Source: DASXRC01 sp036506495
GTDB taxonomy: Bacteria > Actinomycetota > Actinomycetes > Mycobacteriales > Micromonosporaceae
Assembly (NCBI GenBank): GCA_036506495.1
Contig: DASXRQ010000125.1
Coordinates: 1-64,000, forward strand
Direction: 5' to 3'
Length of the DNA stretch: 64,000 nucleotides
Shown: positions 1 through 9,960 of the stretch, piece after piece
Position numbering within the stretch: the stretch's first letter is position 1
Layout: each line of letters opens with the position of its first letter
Notes under the pieces: model-generated
What the model saw: only the letters and a program-made list of their open reading frames with translations
Databases searched by the model: none
Told to the model about the DNA's origin: nothing
Made by a program: the position numbers and the translations under genes

Positions 1-47
1 ACCCGCGGGCGTCCGCGCCGACGTGCGCCCGGCCTACGATCCGAGGT

Positions 48-1631
<1,584 letters not shown>

Positions 1632-1686
1632 CCCGCCCTCGCTCACACGTCCGTCGGAGTTGGGGTGTGCGACGCCGCCGGATCGG

Positions 1687-1722
1687 CCGACTCTGACGGA
1701 GTTGGGCGGCCGGGAGCCGCCC
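1687..1722. repeat. Intergenic palindromic repeat, family A (copy 1)
   Basis: Two adjacent hairpins. The first pairs CCGACTC with GAGTTGG around a five-base loop. The second pairs GGGCGGC with GCCGCCC. The same two-part layout recurs at 11387-11423 and, in variant form, at 63004-63040. A partial GGAGTTGGGG lies just upstream near 1655. It follows the stop of the mutase gene. Confidence 0.7.
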
Positions 1723-2123
1723 GAGGTCGGTGCGGTTGCCCATTCGGCTGGGTACGGATGTCGGGCTTCGCCCCAAAGTCCGTCAATCTGCGGATGTCTT
1801 ACCGGCTGCGGGGTATCACACTGGTCGTAACGGACCCGCTGTGCGGTGCCGGCGAGGATTGGCGTGCGACCGTGATCGTCGGCGCAGCCGCGTCGGTGAT
1901 CACCGCGTGCACCGATCGTGCCCGCGTGTCACCGGCTGCGAGGATCGCCCTGATCGGCCCGAAAAACTGGGTAGATTCAGGGTGATAACGGCCGCTTGGC
2001 GCGCCGTCACACGTGTCTAGCCCGACCGTTACGCGTTGTAGGAGGTGGACGGACGGATGTCCGCGCTCAACAGGGCTGCCGACGCCGTCCCGCCCGCAGG
2101 GGATCGCTCCTACCAGGGCTTTC

Positions 2124-2173
2124 GTGACGCTGCGCTACCCGACTACTACCCTAACGGCGTTGCGCAGCGTCAC
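2124..2173. promoter_or_regulatory. Inverted repeat overlapping the amidohydrolase promoter
   Basis: GTGACGCTGCGC at 2124-2135 is repeated as its exact reverse complement at 2162-2173. The right arm covers the candidate -35 hexamer TTGCGC (2160-2165); a -10-like TAGGCT follows at 2185-2190 after a 19-base spacer. This could be a repressor operator, or a terminator for transcription arriving from upstream. Confidence 0.5.
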
Positions 2174-2230
2174 CGATCCCGGACTAGGCTGTCCGAGTCC
2201 CATCCCATTCATAGTGATCGAGAAGTTACC

Positions 2231-3514
2231 GTGACGAGCGCGTTGACGCTGCCGACAGGCGGCGAGCTGGCTGCCCCGGCCGGACATCACACGCCGGCTT
2301 GGCCCGAAACTCCCCCGGGGGCCGACCCCCTTCCAGGTCAGCTTGACCGCTGGCTCGCTTCCCGGGGCGCCGAGCTGGTCGCGGTACGTCGTCACATTCA
2401 CGCCCACCCGGAGCTCTCGCACCAAGAGTTCGAGACGGCCTCGCTGGTCGCCCGCGAGCTGGCGGCGGCCGGCCTCAGCCCGCGATTCCTGCCCAAGGGC
2501 AACGGGGTGATCTGTGACATTGGCCACGGCAACCGCGTGATCGCCCTCCGCGCCGACATGGACGCCCTGCCGCTGCCGGACACCAAGGACGTGCCCTACC
2601 GCTCGACCGTCGATGGCGTGGCGCACGCCTGCGGCCACGACGTCCACACGACCGTGCTCCTTGGCGCCGCCCTCGCCCTGGCGCAGCTCGCCGAGCGTGA
2701 CGAGCTGCCCGGCCGCATCCGGCTGCTGTTCCAGCCGGCGGAGGAGGCGGTCCCCTCCGGTGCGCCGGACGTGATAGCCGCCGGTGGTCTGAAGGACGTC
2801 AACGCGATCTTCGCGCTGCACTGCACGCCGAGCCTGCCGGTGGGGCTGGTCGGTGTCCGTTCGGGCCCGTTCACCGCGGCCGCGGACATGGTCGAGGTCA
2901 AGCTGACCGGCCGCGGCGGCCATACCGCCCGCCCGCACCTGACGGCCGACCTGGTGCACGCGCTGGGCCGCGTGATCGTCGACGTGCCGTCGCTGCTCGA
3001 CCGCAGGATCGACCCCCGCGCCGGCGTTTCGATGGTCTTCGGCGCGGTGCGCGCCGGCGAGGCGGCCAACGCGATCCCCATCGAGGGGTACGCCAGGGCA
3101 ACCGTCCGGGTGCTCAACCGGGAGGCGTGGCGCGAGGCTCCGGCGCTGATCACCCAGCTGATCAGGGACGTCGTCGCCGGGACCGGCGCCGGCGTCGAGG
3201 TCAGGTACACCCGGGGCGTCCCGCCGGTGATCAACGATCGGATGGCGACCGCGGTGATCGCCGGCGCGGCGGGCGCAGCCCTCGGCGCCGACCGGGTCGT
3301 GGAGGCCGAGATCAGCATGGGTGGCGAGGACTTCGCCTACTACCTCGAGCAGGTCCCCGGCGCGATGCTCCGGCTCGGCACGAGCGTTCCCGGCTCCGAC
3401 GTCAAGCTCGACATCCACCAGTCCAGCTTCGACATCGACGAGCGCGCGATCGGCCACGGCGTGCGCATCATGGTGCACACCGCGCTCGGCGCCCTCTCCA
3501 CTGGAGCCTTCTAG
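2231..3514 (+). CDS. M20-family amidohydrolase
   Basis: Zinc amidohydrolase of the M20/AmiA/hippurate-hydrolase group, which cleaves N-acyl amino acids or related amides. The metal-site motif HACGHDVHT is present, as are RADMDALPL near the N-terminus, the catalytic-glutamate motif QPAEEA, and a dimerisation insert. Length is 427 residues. The GTG start at 2231 has GAGAAG upstream and a promoter ending at 2190. An in-frame ATG at 2057 with a better Shine-Dalgarno would add 58 residues of atypical codon use. From memory, the lpdA neighbourhood of mycobacteria also holds two such amidohydrolases (amiA1/amiB1). The substrate is unknown. Confidence 0.9.
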   Translation: MTSALTLPTGGELAAPAGHHTPAWPETPPGADPLPGQLDRWLASRGAELVAVRRHIHAHPELSHQEFETASLVARELAAAGLSPRFLPKGNGVICDIGHGNRVIALRADMDALPLPDTKDVPYRSTVDGVAHACGHDVHTTVLLGAALALAQLAERDELPGRIRLLFQPAEEAVPSGAPDVIAAGGLKDVNAIFALHCTPSLPVGLVGVRSGPFTAAADMVEVKLTGRGGHTARPHLTADLVHALGRVIVDVPSLLDRRIDPRAGVSMVFGAVRAGEAANAIPIEGYARATVRVLNREAWREAPALITQLIRDVVAGTGAGVEVRYTRGVPPVINDRMATAVIAGAAGAALGADRVVEAEISMGGEDFAYYLEQVPGAMLRLGTSVPGSDVKLDIHQSSFDIDERAIGHGVRIMVHTALGALSTGAF

Positions 3515-3625
3515 CGGCCGAGCTGCGCCGAGCCGCGCCGGGTCCGGCCCCCCAGCCACGCATGACCTGTGCGACAAGCCGGTCGCTTCACACGTCTCGA
3601 CGCGGCGCGTGAGTATGGTGCCGCC

Positions 3626-5923
3626 ATGCCGACCGAGTTGCGCGTGCACGGAGTCTCCGGCGCCAAGGCGGAGGACGTCCTGGACCGGCCGCTGCTCATG
3701 CGGGTCGCCGGAGACAACGACGCGGGGTTCTTCCGGCCGCGGCCGGCGTACGACGACACGACCGGCCGGGCGGGCGCCGAGCTTGAGGCGTACCGCTGGG
3801 GGAATCTCACGTCCGGGGCCGCGTCGCGGGCACTGTGGCTGCTCCTGCTGCCGTTCATGCTCGGAAACGTGGCGATGTGGCTCCGGCCGGCCGGTCGCCG
3901 GGGCACCCTCTCCAAGGCGCTGTGCCGCATCTTCGCGCTGACGATCACCGCCACGTACGTGCTGTCCATGGTCGGCATCTCCCTCGATCTGGTCGGCTGG
4001 CAATGCACGCCGTACCGGCGATGCGCCGCCGACCGCCCATACCTCAACTGGCTCACCGCCGGGTTCTTCGCGCCCACCGGCCGCCGGCTCGCGGTTCTCT
4101 CGGTGGTGCCGATCGCCGCGATCGCACTGCTGTGGTGGCTGGGCGCGCGGACCTGGCGCTCGTACGAGGCGTACCCCCCACAGGTCGTCGACGAGGGCGG
4201 TGACGGGCTGGAGGCGGCCCGGCGCTGGGACGGCATGGGGCTGGTGGGCCGGCTGCGCTCGATCCACGTGGCGGCCGCGTTCGGCGCGGTGGACGCGGTG
4301 CTCGCCGGCGTGCTGGCCAGGCACGACCGGACCGCCTTCGGGTACGTGCTGGTCGCGGTGACGCTCGCGCTGCTCGCCGCGTGCCTCGTCGCCGTCTGCG
4401 TGCCGGCGGTCGTCGACCGGCTGAGCCACGCCTGGTGGGTGGAGACCTGGTCGCGCGGGCTGCGCATCGTCGCGCTCGTCCTGACGGCGATCATCCTGGG
4501 GTACGCGTTCGCGCCGCGCGCCGAGTGGCGCGCGAGCGGCACCCTGCCGGGCTACCAGAGCATCCTGTCGCTGCTGTTCACCACCCAGACCGGGCTGCTC
4601 GTGGTCCTCGGCGTGACCGTGCTGTGGGAGCGCCGCGCCCGGCCGCAGGTGCCCGCGTTCCTCGGCGGTCTCGGCGCGCCCGTGCTGGCCTCGATCGCGG
4701 TCGGTCTGGCCGTCGCGCTGTCGGCCGGGCTCGCGTACCGCGTCGCCGACTTCCTCGATCGCGACGATGTGCCGAGCCCGTCATCGGGTGAGCCGGTCGC
4801 CGCGGTAGCGCCGCTGCAGCCGCCGGTGTCGTACGAGTGGTCGGCGCTCGGCTTCCTTCTCGCGGTGCTGGTCACCCTGCTGCTTGCCGCCGTCGCAGGC
4901 ATGTGGATCCTGCCCCGCCTGCGTCGCGCCGCGGTCGGTGTCGTCGCCGCGGACTTCCGGGCCGCGCCGCCGGAGACGTCCACCCGGCTCGGCGATGTCC
5001 GCGGCACGGTGGCGGCGGCGCGGATGACCGACCGGGTGGAGCCGCTGATCGCCGTCGGGTACGCGCCCCTAGCCGTGCTCAGCCTCGTCTTCACCGGGTA
5101 CGCCTTGAGCGGCACGAGCCCGGGCGACCTGGCCGGGCGGTGGTTCGGCGACGGCAGTCGCGGGGCCGCCGTGGTCTCCTTCGCCACGAACCTCGGCACG
5201 TACCTGATCGGCCTGTTCGCGCTCGGACTCCTCGTGCTCGGCCTGCTCGCGTACCGGTACGCCGGGATCCGCAGGGTGGTCGGCGTGCTCTGGGACCTCG
5301 GCACGTTCTGGCCACGGGCGGCACACCCTCTCGCGCCGCCGTGCTACGCCGAGCGGGTCGTGCCGGAGCTCGTGAAGCGGGTGCGCTGCCTGGCCACCGG
5401 CGACGGAGTGGTGATCTCCGGACACAGCCAGGGCTCGGTGCTCGCCGCGGCCACGGTGCTGCAGCTGCCGGCCGACGCGTTGAACGGCGTGGCGCTGCTG
5501 ACCTACGGGTCTCCCCTGCGGAGGCTGTACGCCCGCCTGTTCCCCGCGTACGTCAACGCGGACGTGCTGCGCGCGGTGCACGATCGAGTCGACGGCCGCT
5601 GGCTGAACCTGTGGCGGGAGACCGACCCGATCGGTGGTTGGATCTTCTCGGAGCACGGGTCCGGCACGCTGCCGGCGGTCGGCGGACCGCTGGGCGACGT
5701 CGACCGGCGCCTGCGCGACCCCAGCGGCGTGCAGGTGGATCCATGCGACACCATGCCACCGCCGATCGAGGGCCACTCGGCGTACCAGACGGAACCGGTC
5801 TTCGACGACGCGGTCGCCGACCTGCTCGCCCGGCTGGCGGCGCGGGCCGCTACGGCTCCGGCTTCTCCTCCGCCGGTGGCGCCGGATACGTCGGCGGCGC
5901 CGGATACGTCGGCGGCCCGGTAG
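3626..5923 (+). CDS. Polytopic membrane protein with C-terminal alpha/beta-hydrolase domain
   Basis: A 765-residue protein with about ten hydrophobic segments between residues 65 and 560, followed by a cytoplasmic hydrolase-like domain. The domain has a nucleophile elbow GHSQG near residue 600 and a later RETDPIGGW stretch that could supply the acid residue. Lipase-class proteins use such an elbow, so membrane lipid or ester hydrolysis is possible, but I know of no characterised homologue. The start is ATG 3626, six bases after TATGGT (3614-3619). The 3' end overlaps the convergent DUF4349 gene by 74 bases (5850-5923), which both frames code through with Pro/Ala-rich tails. Confidence 0.85.
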   Translation: MPTELRVHGVSGAKAEDVLDRPLLMRVAGDNDAGFFRPRPAYDDTTGRAGAELEAYRWGNLTSGAASRALWLLLLPFMLGNVAMWLRPAGRRGTLSKALCRIFALTITATYVLSMVGISLDLVGWQCTPYRRCAADRPYLNWLTAGFFAPTGRRLAVLSVVPIAAIALLWWLGARTWRSYEAYPPQVVDEGGDGLEAARRWDGMGLVGRLRSIHVAAAFGAVDAVLAGVLARHDRTAFGYVLVAVTLALLAACLVAVCVPAVVDRLSHAWWVETWSRGLRIVALVLTAIILGYAFAPRAEWRASGTLPGYQSILSLLFTTQTGLLVVLGVTVLWERRARPQVPAFLGGLGAPVLASIAVGLAVALSAGLAYRVADFLDRDDVPSPSSGEPVAAVAPLQPPVSYEWSALGFLLAVLVTLLLAAVAGMWILPRLRRAAVGVVAADFRAAPPETSTRLGDVRGTVAAARMTDRVEPLIAVGYAPLAVLSLVFTGYALSGTSPGDLAGRWFGDGSRGAAVVSFATNLGTYLIGLFALGLLVLGLLAYRYAGIRRVVGVLWDLGTFWPRAAHPLAPPCYAERVVPELVKRVRCLATGDGVVISGHSQGSVLAAATVLQLPADALNGVALLTYGSPLRRLYARLFPAYVNADVLRAVHDRVDGRWLNLWRETDPIGGWIFSEHGSGTLPAVGGPLGDVDRRLRDPSGVQVDPCDTMPPPIEGHSAYQTEPVFDDAVADLLARLAARAATAPASPPPVAPDTSAAPDTSAAR

Positions 5924-6857
5924 GTACGGTGAACGCGGCCGGCGGCCCCAATGAGCGCGACGGGGTGCGGCGGCCGTAGCGCCGGGCGAGCCACAGGATG
6001 GCCCAGATCGGCAGGCCGAGCGCGGCGAGCCACGGCAGCAGCGCGCCGAGCACGGTGAGCAGCACCTGGATCGACGCGACGAACGCGTGCCAGCCGGCCC
6101 GCAGACCGGCGAGGAACCCGGTGCCGCCGTCCTTGGGCTTCGCCGCCGCCTGCGGTCCGAGCAGCGTCACCGTGATCGTGGACAGCGTCGTCAGGCTGGA
6201 CAGCTGCCGCTTGCGCGCCTGGAGCGAGGCGAGGTCCGCCTCGCGCTTGGTCAGCTCCCCCTCCACCGAGACGATCTCCGCGATGGTCCCGGCCCGGGCG
6301 AGCAGTGCGCGGGTGCGGGTGACGCTCGCCTGCTGGCTGGCGATTCGAGCGTCGACGTCCACCACGGCCTCGGTGACGTCCTCGCTGCTCAGTTCGCGGG
6401 ACTCCTCCTTGCCGAGGCCGGCGACCTCGGCCACGACCTCGTAGAACCGGGCGGCCGGCACACGCAGCTGCAGCGTCGCCTCGGAGTGCGAATCGGCCAT
6501 GCTGCGCTTGTCCTGCCCGACGAACCCGCCCGCGCCGGTGGCTATCTCCGTGGCCCGGGCCGCCGCGCGGTCGACGTCCCGCACCCGAACCGTCATCCCC
6601 CCGGTGTAGACGATGGCCCGGTCGTCGACCCGGAACCGGGTCGGAGCGCCGCCGGGCGCCTGGCCCGGCTGCTTCTGTCCACCGGCGGCGCTGTCGGCGG
6701 CGCCTTCGTTGCTGGCGGCCCCGCCGCCGTTGGCGCCCGCGGACTTGCTGGCGGGCGAGGTCCCGGCGGAGTCGCACCCCCCGAGTGCCAGCGCGGCGGC
6801 GACGCCCGCCGCGGCCAGGACGGCGGCGGTCCGCCATCGGCGCGTTGCCCCGTTCAT
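5850..6857 (-). CDS. DUF4349 domain lipoprotein
   Basis: Secreted lipoprotein of 335 residues. The signal peptide ends in a lipobox (LALGGC, Cys28), followed by a Ser/Gly/Ala-rich linker, the DUF4349 domain, a coiled-coil stretch, one membrane helix near the C-terminus and a proline-rich tail (repeated PPTYPAP). The DUF4349 function is not established; the layout suggests an envelope-spanning anchor or sensor. The ATG at 6857 was chosen because it has the Shine-Dalgarno GGAGGAG upstream and gives a clean signal peptide. It converges on and overlaps the membrane hydrolase gene. Confidence 0.85.
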   Translation of the reverse strand: MNGATRRWRTAAVLAAAGVAAALALGGCDSAGTSPASKSAGANGGGAASNEGAADSAAGGQKQPGQAPGGAPTRFRVDDRAIVYTGGMTVRVRDVDRAAARATEIATGAGGFVGQDKRSMADSHSEATLQLRVPAARFYEVVAEVAGLGKEESRELSSEDVTEAVVDVDARIASQQASVTRTRALLARAGTIAEIVSVEGELTKREADLASLQARKRQLSSLTTLSTITVTLLGPQAAAKPKDGGTGFLAGLRAGWHAFVASIQVLLTVLGALLPWLAALGLPIWAILWLARRYGRRTPSRSLGPPAAFTVPTGPPTYPAPPTYPAPPAEEKPEP

Positions 6858-6984
6858 GTCTCCTCCGATCGTTGGTTGTGATCGTCGGACGCGCGGCGCA
6901 CACGACCCGGTTCCGGCAGACTCTCGAAGTAGCGTCACGATTCGGCCGCGAAGCCGGCACGGTCACCGGAGCAAGGAGGTAACG

Positions 6985-7617
6985 GTGCGGTTGACGAAGT
7001 ACACCCACGCCTGCGTACGCCTGGAGAGCGACGGAGCGGTGCTGGTCATCGATCCGGGTATCTTCAGCGAGCCGGTCGCCCTCGACGGCGTCGACGCCGT
7101 GCTCATCACGCACGAGCACGTGGACCACCTGGATGTGAACCAGCTCGCCGACGCACTGGGGAAGCGGCCGTCGGTCGCGGTCTACACCCACCCCGACGTC
7201 GTGCCAAAGCTGGCCCCGTTGGATGGGGCCATCACGACGGTGCAGTCTGGACAGTCGTTCGACGCGGGCGGGTTCGCAGTCCGGGCGTACGGCGGCCTGC
7301 ACGCCGAGATCCACCCGGAGATCCCGCGCGTTGCGAACCTGGGGTTCCTCGTCGAGGACTCGGTGTACCACCCCGGCGACTCGTTCGACGTACCCGAGGA
7401 CGCCCACGTCGACACGCTGTTCGTGCCCATCTCGGCGCCGTGGTTGAAGCTCTCCGAATCGGTGGCGTTCGTGCGGTCGGTGGCACCACGCCGGGCGCTA
7501 GCGCTGCACGACAGCCTGCTCAGCGAGACCGGTGCGGCGCTCTACGACGGCAACCTCGCGAAGCTGGCCAACTGCGACTACGCCCACCTCGAACCCGGCT
7601 CCACAGTGGACGCATAG
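6985..7617 (+). CDS. Metallo-beta-lactamase-fold hydrolase (UlaG-like)
   Basis: A 210-residue member of the beta-lactamase_2/UlaG-like group. The metal-binding motif THEHVDHLD is intact (HxHxDH), and further ligands are likely in GGLHAEIHPE and in YHPGDSFD. It opens directly with the VRLTKYTHACVRLE strand typical of the group. Such proteins hydrolyse phospho- or acyl-ester bonds in poorly known pathways. The GTG start has the Shine-Dalgarno AAGGAGGT at 6974-6981. It is transcribed divergently from the DUF4349 lipoprotein, sharing the 127-bp gap. Confidence 0.88.
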   Translation: MRLTKYTHACVRLESDGAVLVIDPGIFSEPVALDGVDAVLITHEHVDHLDVNQLADALGKRPSVAVYTHPDVVPKLAPLDGAITTVQSGQSFDAGGFAVRAYGGLHAEIHPEIPRVANLGFLVEDSVYHPGDSFDVPEDAHVDTLFVPISAPWLKLSESVAFVRSVAPRRALALHDSLLSETGAALYDGNLAKLANCDYAHLEPGSTVDA

Positions 7618-7692
7618 GTCCGGTCCGCCACGCGGCGAGCGAATTCGACCGGATGTGGCCGCGGGGCCGCTGGAATCGGGCATCATGACGGG

Positions 7693-8592
7693 GTGGCCCG
7701 CCTGCCCGAGGACGCCGTCGAGCGGCTGTACGCCGCGCCGCCGGAGGGGTTCGTGGCCGCGCGCGCGGCGGTGGCCGCGGAGGCGCGGGACGCCGGCGAC
7801 GACGCGGCCGCGCGGGAGATCGCCAAGCTGCGCAAGCCCACGGTCGCCGCGTGGCTGGTGAACCTGCTCGCGATCCGCCGGCCCGACCTGATCGACGAGC
7901 TGGCCGAGCTGTCGGCGGCGTTGCGCGTGGCCCAGCGGGAACTGCGCGGCGGTGAGCTGCGGGAGCTGTCCGCGCAGCGTCGCGGGGTGGTGTCCTCCGT
8001 GGTCGAGGAGGCCCGCAGGCTCGCGGTGCGCGCTCAGCCGGCGCTCGCCAACGCGAAGCTGCCGCTGGCCGAGGTCGAGACGACGCTCAACGCCGCGCTC
8101 GCCGACGAGGAGGTCGCCGAGATCGTCCGGTCGGGCCGCCTCGTGCGCTCGGTCGAGTACGCGGGCTTCGGGGAGGTGCCCCGGCCGCAGCTCAGGCTGG
8201 TGACCGAGAGTGGCGTGGAGGCGGACCGCCCGGGCCGCGCCGGCCCGACGTCCGGCCAGTCGGGCTCGACCACGATCGATGCGGCCCAGCGGGCGGCCCT
8301 CAAGCGCGAGCTGGCCGCCGCGCGTACCGCTCAGAAGAAGGCGGAGACCGCGCTGGAGCGCGCCGCGAAGGCCGAGGCCGACGGGGCGCGCGCGCTCGCC
8401 GAGGTGGAGGCGGACCTGGCCGGGGTCGAGCGCCGGCGGGCAGCGGCCGAGCAGGAGCTGAGCCGGCGCAAGCTCGCCCACAAGTCGGCGCAGCGCGATG
8501 CGATCGCCGCCCGGCGCCGCGCCGGGGAGACCGAGGCCGCCATCGAGGCGACCAGCGACTCCGGGGGGCGCAGGGCACAATCTGGTCCATGA
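7693..8592 (+). CDS. Conserved hypothetical coiled-coil protein
   Basis: No function recognised. The 299 residues are very rich in Ala, Glu, Arg and Leu. The first 180 residues are helical with a hydrophobic patch (TVAAWLVNLLAI), and residues 195-290 form a long charged coiled coil. There is no signal peptide. The GTG start lies six bases after CATCAT, a -10-like hexamer. Its stop overlaps the ATG of the next gene (ATGA), so the two are probably translationally coupled. Confidence 0.75.
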   Translation: MARLPEDAVERLYAAPPEGFVAARAAVAAEARDAGDDAAAREIAKLRKPTVAAWLVNLLAIRRPDLIDELAELSAALRVAQRELRGGELRELSAQRRGVVSSVVEEARRLAVRAQPALANAKLPLAEVETTLNAALADEEVAEIVRSGRLVRSVEYAGFGEVPRPQLRLVTESGVEADRPGRAGPTSGQSGSTTIDAAQRAALKRELAAARTAQKKAETALERAAKAEADGARALAEVEADLAGVERRRAAAEQELSRRKLAHKSAQRDAIAARRRAGETEAAIEATSDSGGRRAQSGP

Positions 8593-9341
8593 CCCCCGAG
8601 CAGGCGGCCGAAGCCACAAAGGCGGCCGTGCAGGAGCTCGGCGGAGCGTTCGGCGAGAGCCCGCGCACACTGCGTCGCGCCCGGCTGATGGGCCTCTCCG
8701 GCTGGGCGTTCCACGTGGCTGGTCGCGGTGGCGCGCTGGGCGACGTTCGGCCCGACACGGTCGCCGCGGCGCTGGGGCTGATCGCGCCGGCCGCGGTCCG
8801 CGAGGGCTGGGAGGCGGCGCGCAGGGTGACCACGCCGGCCGGTGTTGCCGCGCAGAACCTCGCCGAATGCTGCCGCTGGGGCATCGAGAACTTCAGCCAG
8901 TTCCACATGGTCGGCCGGCTCGTGGAGTTGACCGAGCGGATCGTGGTGGCGGCAGACGCGGCCGGCATGCCGTTGTTCGCGGCGTGGCGGGCGATGCCGG
9001 TGCCCGACGACACCTATGCCGCGCGGGCCGCCGTCCTGCTTCATCTGCTGCGCGAGCACCGCGCCGCGGCCCTGCTGATCGCGATCCGCGCCGCCGCGAT
9101 GACCCCGCTCGAGGCGATCATCTCGGGTCCGGAGGGTGAGGCCGGCGCCATGGCGTACGGCTGGCAGCCGCCCTACCCGCCGATCGGCCCACTGGTCCGG
9201 CGGCGGCTGTGGGCGGACGCGGTCACCGACCGGATCGTCGGCGAGGCGTACGCCGCGCTCGACGACGGCGAGCGCGTGGAGCTGGTCGCTCTGCTGGACA
9301 GCGCGCTGGCCACGCTGCACGGCGCGCCGGAGGTCCCATGA
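8589..9341 (+). CDS. SCO6745-like helical protein
   Basis: A 250-residue all-alpha protein that resembles the actinobacterial SCO6745 family, recognised by its overall pattern: an N-terminal GRGGALGDV region, a central EGWEAARR helix and several Ala-rich helices. Function is unknown. The start overlaps the upstream stop by four bases. The stop codon TGA (9339-9341) lies immediately before the long hairpin at 9345-9407. Family assignment is moderate. Confidence 0.7.
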   Translation: MTPEQAAEATKAAVQELGGAFGESPRTLRRARLMGLSGWAFHVAGRGGALGDVRPDTVAAALGLIAPAAVREGWEAARRVTTPAGVAAQNLAECCRWGIENFSQFHMVGRLVELTERIVVAADAAGMPLFAAWRAMPVPDDTYAARAAVLLHLLREHRAAALLIAIRAAAMTPLEAIISGPEGEAGAMAYGWQPPYPPIGPLVRRRLWADAVTDRIVGEAYAALDDGERVELVALLDSALATLHGAPEVP

Positions 9342-9344
9342 TCC

Positions 9345-9407
9345 CGCAACCTTGCCCAGGTAGGCGTGTTGCGGCGGTGCCGACACGCCAACCTGGGCAA
9401 GGTTGCG
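9345..9407. repeat. Long intergenic hairpin, family B (copy 1)
   Basis: CGCAACCTTGCCCAGGT (9345-9361) pairs perfectly over 17 bases with 9391-9407. After one A/A mismatch a further seven base pairs follow (9363-9369 with 9383-9389), giving a 24-bp stem. It lies between two convergent genes. There is no U-tract. Related copies are at 12848, 23131 and 47131. A bidirectional terminator is the simplest role. Confidence 0.85.
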
Positions 9408-9425
9408 GTGCCAGCGAGTGGGTGG

Positions 9426-9881
9426 TCAGGTTGACGACGTGCGGGTGGGTCGGGCGCGCAGGTCGGCGACGTAGTCGTCCGGGGCGCCGGCCTTCTGCGC
9501 CGCGTTTGCGATCTCGGACAGGTACCACGCGGTCGGCATGCCACCCTCGTACCCGTCGAAGACGTACACCCACGCGGTCACCTCGCCGTCGAGCGTGGCG
9601 ACGCGCACGGTCAGCTTGCGGTACGTCTCTGCGGTGACGCCCTCGACCTCGTCGAGCTGGGCAGCGTCGCGCGGGTTGACGTCGTAGAGCGCCACGAAGA
9701 CCCGGTCGCCCGGCGACTCGACGATCGTGGTGACCGCGCCCTCCCAGCCGATCACATCCTCGCCGGCGAAGGTGAGCCGCCACCCCTCCAGCCAGCCGGT
9801 GCCCACCATCGGCGAATGCGGACAGTAAGCCCGCATCCGGGCGGGGTCGAGATTCGAGCCGTACGCGGCGTAGTGACGCAC
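9426..9881 (-). CDS. Gamma-glutamylcyclotransferase family protein
   Basis: A 151-residue protein of the GGCT/BtrG-like fold. The substrate-cradle motif YGSNL is present near the N-terminus (residues 6-10) and a catalytic-type glutamate is in the DEVEGV region. Family members cyclise gamma-glutamyl amines to 5-oxoproline, though many bacterial ones are uncharacterised. The GTG at 9881 was chosen because it precedes the RHYAAYGSN strand directly and has TATCGT seven bases upstream. The reading frame stays open well upstream, but that sequence overlaps the divergent lpdA-like gene in antisense and looks non-coding. Confidence 0.8.
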   Translation of the reverse strand: MRHYAAYGSNLDPARMRAYCPHSPMVGTGWLEGWRLTFAGEDVIGWEGAVTTIVESPGDRVFVALYDVNPRDAAQLDEVEGVTAETYRKLTVRVATLDGEVTAWVYVFDGYEGGMPTAWYLSEIANAAQKAGAPDDYVADLRARPTRTSST

Positions 9882-9960
9882 GGCGATGACGATAGACCCG
9901 GCGACGTGTGGTGGAGAATACGACCGTGCGTTTCGGACCCGAGCAGGGGAGAAAGTCACC

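Larger units (their letters stand above)
1632..2230. other. Intergenic region with palindromes and promoter
   Basis: About 600 bases between the mutase and the amidohydrolase. It holds a palindromic repeat (1687-1722), a perfect 12-bp inverted repeat (2124-2135 with 2162-2173), and a likely promoter TTGCGC (2160-2165) with TAGGCT (2185-2190). It also has a strong Shine-Dalgarno TAGGAGG (2039-2045) before an ATG at 2057 that is in frame with the downstream gene. Third-position GC from 2057 to 2230 is clearly lower than in the gene body, so I favour non-coding. Confidence 0.6.

Noticed and set aside
1972..2022. Possible 12-codon leader peptide after TAGATT (VITAAWRAVTRV)
   Set aside because: The spacing to the GTG is only four bases, there is no run of one amino acid and no terminator links it to the amidohydrolase gene.
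5503..7407. Long minus-strand ORF of 634 codons
   Set aside because: It runs antisense to the membrane hydrolase and the metallo-beta-lactamase genes and out of frame through the DUF4349 gene. It is a GC-rich shadow without domain signatures.
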